A stretch of DNA of 8,771 bases, taken from the NCBI GenBank assembly GCA_049522565.1, contig JBEKNT010000286.1:1-8771 (forward strand), given 5' to 3'. A program made the position numbers and the translations under genes. Below are positions 5,793 to 8,771 of this stretch, piece after piece; the stretch's first letter is position 1, and each line of letters opens with the position of its first letter. Under the pieces are notes generated by a model. That model worked only from the letters and a program-made list of their open reading frames with translations. It had not been told where the DNA came from and searched no databases. The DNA is from JASHVB01 sp049522565. GTDB taxonomy: Bacteria; Pseudomonadota; Alphaproteobacteria; Acetobacterales; Acetobacteraceae.

Positions 5793-6860
5793 GTGACCCA
5801 AGCCTGGCTCAATCGCATCGGCACCGCGGTGCCACCGCACGACATCCACGCCGAGTTCGTCGATTTCGGCCGCACCACCGCGTTGGACGGCCGCACCGCC
5901 GCGCTGTTCGACCGCATGGTCGCGCTGGCCGACATCGAGCACCGCTACGCCATCTTCGCTCCCGGACCGAAGCCGCGCGATCACGTTCTCGACAGCGAGG
6001 CGTTCTATCGCCGCGGCGCCTTCCCAAGCACCGCCGCGCGCATGGCGCGTTACGAACCCGCTGCCCTCGCACTCGCGGGCCAGGCGATCGCCGCACTCGA
6101 CATCGCGCCGGCACGCTCTGCCATCACCCACCTCGTGGTCGCGAGTTGCACCGGCTTCACCGCACCCGGCCTCGATTTCCAGATCATGCGCCAGGCCGGC
6201 CTGCGTGACAGCGTCGAGCGCACCATCGTCGGCTTCATGGGCTGCTTCGCCGCGGTGAACGCCTTGAAACTGGCAAGCCACATCGTTCGCTCCGAACCGC
6301 ATGCCAAGGTGCTGGTGGTGAACGTCGAACTCTCCAGCCTGCATCTCCAGGAAGACTGGCGCATCGAGAAGCTGCTGAGCTTTCTGCTGTTCGGCGACGG
6401 CGCCTCCGCCTGCTTGGTTTCGGCGGAACCTGCAGGTCTGGCGTTGGGCGGTTTCCGCGCGGCGACGATCCCCAACAGCGACGGCCTGATCACCTGGCAT
6501 ATCGGCGATCGTGGCTTCGTCATGCACCTCTCCGGCCAGGTGCCAGGCCGCATTCGCCGCTGGTTGCCGGACCACGGCGTGTCCCTGCTACGCGATCGCA
6601 CGGTAAACGACATCGCGCTGTGGGCGGTGCACGCCGGCGGACGCTCGATCCTCGACGCGGTGCAGCAGGCGCTGGCGTTGCGGCCGGATGCGCTGAAATA
6701 TTCCCGCGACGTGCTGCGCGCGTTCGGCAACATGTCGTCGGCGACGCTGATCTTCGTGTTGCAGCGCATCCTCCGCGATGCCGCCAGCACCGGCGAGGGC
6801 ATGGCGATGGCCTTCGGCCCCGGCCTGACCGTGGAAACCTTTGCCTTCCACCGCCCATGA
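5793..6860 (+). CDS. Type III polyketide synthase (chalcone/stilbene synthase-like)
   Basis: This 355-residue homodimeric ketosynthase would extend an acyl-CoA or acyl-ACP starter with malonyl-CoA and cyclise the chain. The full catalytic set is present: Cys151 in GFMGCFAAVNALK (147-159), His280 in WAVHAGGRSILD (277-288), Asn313 in FGNMSSA (311-317), the gatekeeper-type Phe200 in LLFGDGASA (198-206), and the FGPGLTVE loop (341-348). ASCTGFTAPGLDFQ (117-130) matches the bacterial and fungal type III PKS branch rather than plant chalcone synthases. The GTG start is firm: an in-frame TGA stands at 5781-5783, GAAAGG lies five bases upstream of the start, and the fold begins directly. The stop overlaps the methyltransferase start by four bases. 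Relatives make alkylresorcinols, alkylpyrones or phloroglucinols; starter and ring type cannot be read from sequence alone. Confidence 0.95.
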   Translation: MTQAWLNRIGTAVPPHDIHAEFVDFGRTTALDGRTAALFDRMVALADIEHRYAIFAPGPKPRDHVLDSEAFYRRGAFPSTAARMARYEPAALALAGQAIAALDIAPARSAITHLVVASCTGFTAPGLDFQIMRQAGLRDSVERTIVGFMGCFAAVNALKLASHIVRSEPHAKVLVVNVELSSLHLQEDWRIEKLLSFLLFGDGASACLVSAEPAGLALGGFRAATIPNSDGLITWHIGDRGFVMHLSGQVPGRIRRWLPDHGVSLLRDRTVNDIALWAVHAGGRSILDAVQQALALRPDALKYSRDVLRAFGNMSSATLIFVLQRILRDAASTGEGMAMAFGPGLTVETFAFHRP

Positions 6861-7564
6861 GCCTCGCCGCGCGCAGCACCGCCGCCGAGCGGATGGACAC
6901 CGACTGCGCCGACTACGACGACTATGCACGCTGTCTCGCCGACCTGGCGCGCGTCAATCTCGTCACGCTCACGCATCGGCCGCTGCTGGCCTGGCTCGCG
7001 CGCGAAACCACCGGCTTGCGTTCCTTCTCCTTGCTCGATGTCGCCTGCGGTCACGGCGACCTGTTGCGCCGTGTTCGGCAGTGGAGCGCGGGGCGCGGCA
7101 TCGCTGCGACGCTGGACGGCATCGACCTCAATCCGTGGAGCCTGCGCGCCGCCCGCGCAGCCACTCCGTCGGAACGCGCAATCACCTGGCACAACGGCGA
7201 CGTGTTCGCGTTTCAGCCGGCGCAGCGCTACGACTTCATCGTCAGCTCGCAGTTCGCCCACCACCTGGGCGATGCCGACATCGTCCGCTTCATCGCCTGG
7301 ATGGAACGTCATGCCGCCCGCGGCTGGTACATCGCCGACCTGTATCGCCACTGGGTTCCCTATTATGGTTTCGGCCTGCTGGCCTGGGCCGCCGGGTGGC
7401 ATCGGTTTATCCGTTACGACGGACGCGTCTCGATCGCCCGCAGCTTCGTCCCGGCCGACTGGCACCACCTGACGCAGGCCGCCGGTCTCGATGCAGCGGC
7501 GGTAGAGATATCGCGCGAAAAGCCGTTCCGGCTGTGCGTATCGCGGCGATGCGCCGCCCGCTGA
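6857..7564 (+). CDS. Class I SAM-dependent methyltransferase of the PKS operon
   Basis: This 235-residue Rossmann-fold methyltransferase has motif I LLDVACGHGDLLR (59-71), an acidic strand-2 motif LDGIDLNPWSLRAA (86-99), the HNGDVFAF segment (112-119), and the motif IV region YDFIVSSQFAHHLGD (125-139). It is cytoplasmic, with no membrane segment convincing enough to call, although 171-180 (GFGLLAWAAG) is hydrophobic. The ATG overlaps the PKS stop in an ATGA, so translation is coupled. A longer reading from 6620 lies inside the PKS gene in another frame and is rejected. By context it most likely methylates the polyketide product on oxygen (or, less likely, carbon). Small-molecule rather than nucleic-acid methylation is inferred from operon position alone. 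The 3' end overlaps the flavoprotein gene by 16 bases. Confidence 0.92.
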   Translation: MSLAARSTAAERMDTDCADYDDYARCLADLARVNLVTLTHRPLLAWLARETTGLRSFSLLDVACGHGDLLRRVRQWSAGRGIAATLDGIDLNPWSLRAARAATPSERAITWHNGDVFAFQPAQRYDFIVSSQFAHHLGDADIVRFIAWMERHAARGWYIADLYRHWVPYYGFGLLAWAAGWHRFIRYDGRVSIARSFVPADWHHLTQAAGLDAAAVEISREKPFRLCVSRRCAAR

Positions 7565-8655
7565 TCATCGGCGGTGGTCCGGCCGGCGCCGCCGCGGCCG
7601 CGCTGCTTGCCGTCGCCGGCCACCCGGTCACGCTGGTGGAGCGCAATGCCGGCCCAGCCAACAAATTGTGCGGCGACTTCCTCAGCGGCGCGGCGATTGC
7701 GGGGCTGCATGCGCTGGGTCTCGACCCACGAACCATTGGGGCCATGCCGGTAGGCACGATCCGGTTGGTTCATCGCCAGACCGTCGCCGAGACCGCCTTG
7801 CCCTTCCCCGCGATCGGCCTGTCCCGCCGCAGCCTCGACGCGGCGCTGCTGGGCCTGGCCGCGCAGCGCGGCGCCACGATCTTGCGCGGCCACACGGTGC
7901 GCGGGCTGGAACGCACGGCCTGCGGCCTCACCGCGCGGACCGCGACCGCCGGGCTGCTGACGGCCGACACGGTGTTTCTCGCCACCGGCAAGCACGACGT
8001 GCGCGGCCTGGCCCGGCCGCCGCGCGCCGATGGACTGATCGGGCTGAAGATGTATTACGAACTCGCACCGGACCAGCGTGCCGCGCTGCGCGGCTGCATC
8101 GAGTTGCTGCTCATCCGCGGCGGCTATGCCGGGCTGCAACTGGTGGAGCAGGACCGCGCCGTGCTGTGCATGCTGCTGCCGGCGGCGCGATTTCGCCGGG
8201 CTGGGGGGCGCTGGGACAGCCTGCTGGACAGTCTCGCCGCCGACGCGCCCCTGCTCACGCGCCGTCTTGCCGGGGCGACCCCCTGCCTGGAGCGGCCGCT
8301 GGCGATCGCCGGAACGCCGTATGGCCACCTGCATCGCTTCACGCGGCATGCCCCGCCGGACCTGTTCCGGCTGGGTGACCAGGCCTGCGTCGTCCCCTCG
8401 CTCGCCGGCGATGGCATGGCGATCGCGTTGCAGAGTGCCATGGCTGCCACGTCCACCTGGCTCCGCGGCGGCAACGCGGCCGACTACCACGCCCGTTTTG
8501 CCCGGCAGGCCGGCGTGCCGATGCGATTCGCCGCGCTGATCCATCTGGCCTGCCGCACACCGGCGGCGCAGCCGGTGGTTGCTGCCGCCTGCCGCGCCTG
8601 GCCCGCGACACTGGGCCTGGCTGCTTCGCTCACCCGCGTGGCCCGGCCGGCATAG
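7549..8655 (+). CDS. FAD-dependent oxidoreductase, geranylgeranyl-reductase-like, of the PKS operon
   Basis: This 368-residue flavoprotein starts with the dinucleotide-binding fingerprint IIGGGPAGAAAAALL (6-20) followed by the acidic end of strand 2 (LVER, 29-32). KLCGDFLSGAA (39-49) is a motif shared with the geranylgeranyl-reductase-like group. SRRSLDAALLGLA (92-104) contributes to FAD binding. FLATGKHDVRG (143-153) and LFRLGDQACVVPSLAGDGMAIALQSA (272-297) form the second FAD contact. Para-hydroxybenzoate-hydroxylase-type monooxygenases share this fold, so hydroxylation and double-bond reduction are both possible. The ATG at 7549 overlaps the methyltransferase by 16 bases; an in-frame GTG at 7534 is an alternative. 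No strong Shine-Dalgarno is seen, so translation probably depends on coupling. As the third gene of the operon it is expected to tailor the polyketide. Confidence 0.9.
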   Translation: MRRPLIIGGGPAGAAAAALLAVAGHPVTLVERNAGPANKLCGDFLSGAAIAGLHALGLDPRTIGAMPVGTIRLVHRQTVAETALPFPAIGLSRRSLDAALLGLAAQRGATILRGHTVRGLERTACGLTARTATAGLLTADTVFLATGKHDVRGLARPPRADGLIGLKMYYELAPDQRAALRGCIELLLIRGGYAGLQLVEQDRAVLCMLLPAARFRRAGGRWDSLLDSLAADAPLLTRRLAGATPCLERPLAIAGTPYGHLHRFTRHAPPDLFRLGDQACVVPSLAGDGMAIALQSAMAATSTWLRGGNAADYHARFARQAGVPMRFAALIHLACRTPAAQPVVAAACRAWPATLGLAASLTRVARPA

Positions 8656-8666
8656 GTGAAAGAATT

Positions 8667-8746
8667 CCCCCCCCTTCCCCTTGAGGGAGGGGGGTTTGGG
8701 GAAATAATTCTCCCCCTCCCCTTGAGGGAGGGGGTTGGGGGAGGGG
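8667..8746. repeat. Two direct copies of a C-run/G-run hairpin element
   Basis: Two similar units follow the flavoprotein stop at once, at 8667-8701 and 8711-8746. Each reads C-run, TTCCC or TCCC, CTTGA, GGGAGGGG, then T-bases and a G-run. In the second copy CCCCCTCCC (8712-8720) and GGGAGGGGG (8726-8734) form a perfect nine-base stem around CTTGA. The first copy has the same stem with one extra T. This sequence is distinct from the CCTCTCCC/GGGTGAGGG family elsewhere in the window. It could end the PKS operon transcript. The rest of 8656-8771 shows no gene. Confidence 0.85.
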
Positions 8747-8771
8747 TGCGTACATCCGAATACGGCGGCTG

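Noticed and set aside
6050..7468. A 472-codon minus-strand open frame over the PKS and methyltransferase genes
   Set aside because: It lies opposite two genes with complete catalytic motifs, has low-complexity composition and no recognisable domain.

Overview
The window is a very GC-rich stretch of bacterial chromosome. It is dense with short genes, has strong third-position G/C bias, and its gaps hold palindromic repeats. The style (separate purE and purK overlapping by four bases, many alternative start codons, repeats of the CCTCTCCC/GGGAGAGG and GGGTGAGGG type) suggests an alphaproteobacterium, possibly Acetobacteraceae/Rhodospirillales. That placement is an inference; there is no rRNA or other decisive marker here. 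No tRNA, rRNA, CRISPR array, transposase or phage gene was found.

Layout. (1) 53-1674, plus strand: purE and purK, a translationally coupled pair that carboxylates aminoimidazole ribonucleotide in purine synthesis. (2) 1675-1862: a convergent gap with two hairpins. (3) 1863-3077, minus strand: a two-gene operon of a nitroreductase-family flavoprotein followed by a cysteine-free carboxymuconolactone-decarboxylase/AhpD-fold protein. (4) 3078-3324: a divergent intergenic region largely filled by a 132-base composite inverted repeat. (5) 3325-4005, plus: a HAD-superfamily phosphatase. (6) 4006-4222: a second repeat-filled gap. (7) 4223-5644, plus: an FAD-linked 2-hydroxyacid dehydrogenase of the GlcD/D-2-hydroxyglutarate dehydrogenase type. 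(8) 5645-5792: a near-perfect composite palindrome. (9) 5793-8655, plus: three overlapping genes for a type III polyketide synthase, a class I SAM methyltransferase and an FAD-dependent oxidoreductase. (10) 8656-8771: two copies of a C-run/G-run element with hairpin and G-quadruplex potential.

The most interesting biology is the 5793-8655 operon. The synthase keeps the complete type III PKS catalytic set (Cys151, His280, Asn313, Phe200). The overlaps with the methyltransferase (4 bases) and the flavoprotein (16 bases) imply one pathway: make a polyketide (alkylresorcinol, alkylpyrone or similar) from an acyl starter and malonyl-CoA, then methylate and oxidise or reduce it. The order synthase-methyltransferase-flavoprotein recalls the Streptomyces griseus srsABC phenolic-lipid operon, but this flavoprotein looks more like the geranylgeranyl-reductase group than a classical phenol hydroxylase, so the product may differ. 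No loading ligase, ACP or exporter is in the window.

The second notable pattern is the dispersed palindromic repeat family, found in four successive gaps, including both places where promoters for the divergent genes and for the PKS operon would be expected.
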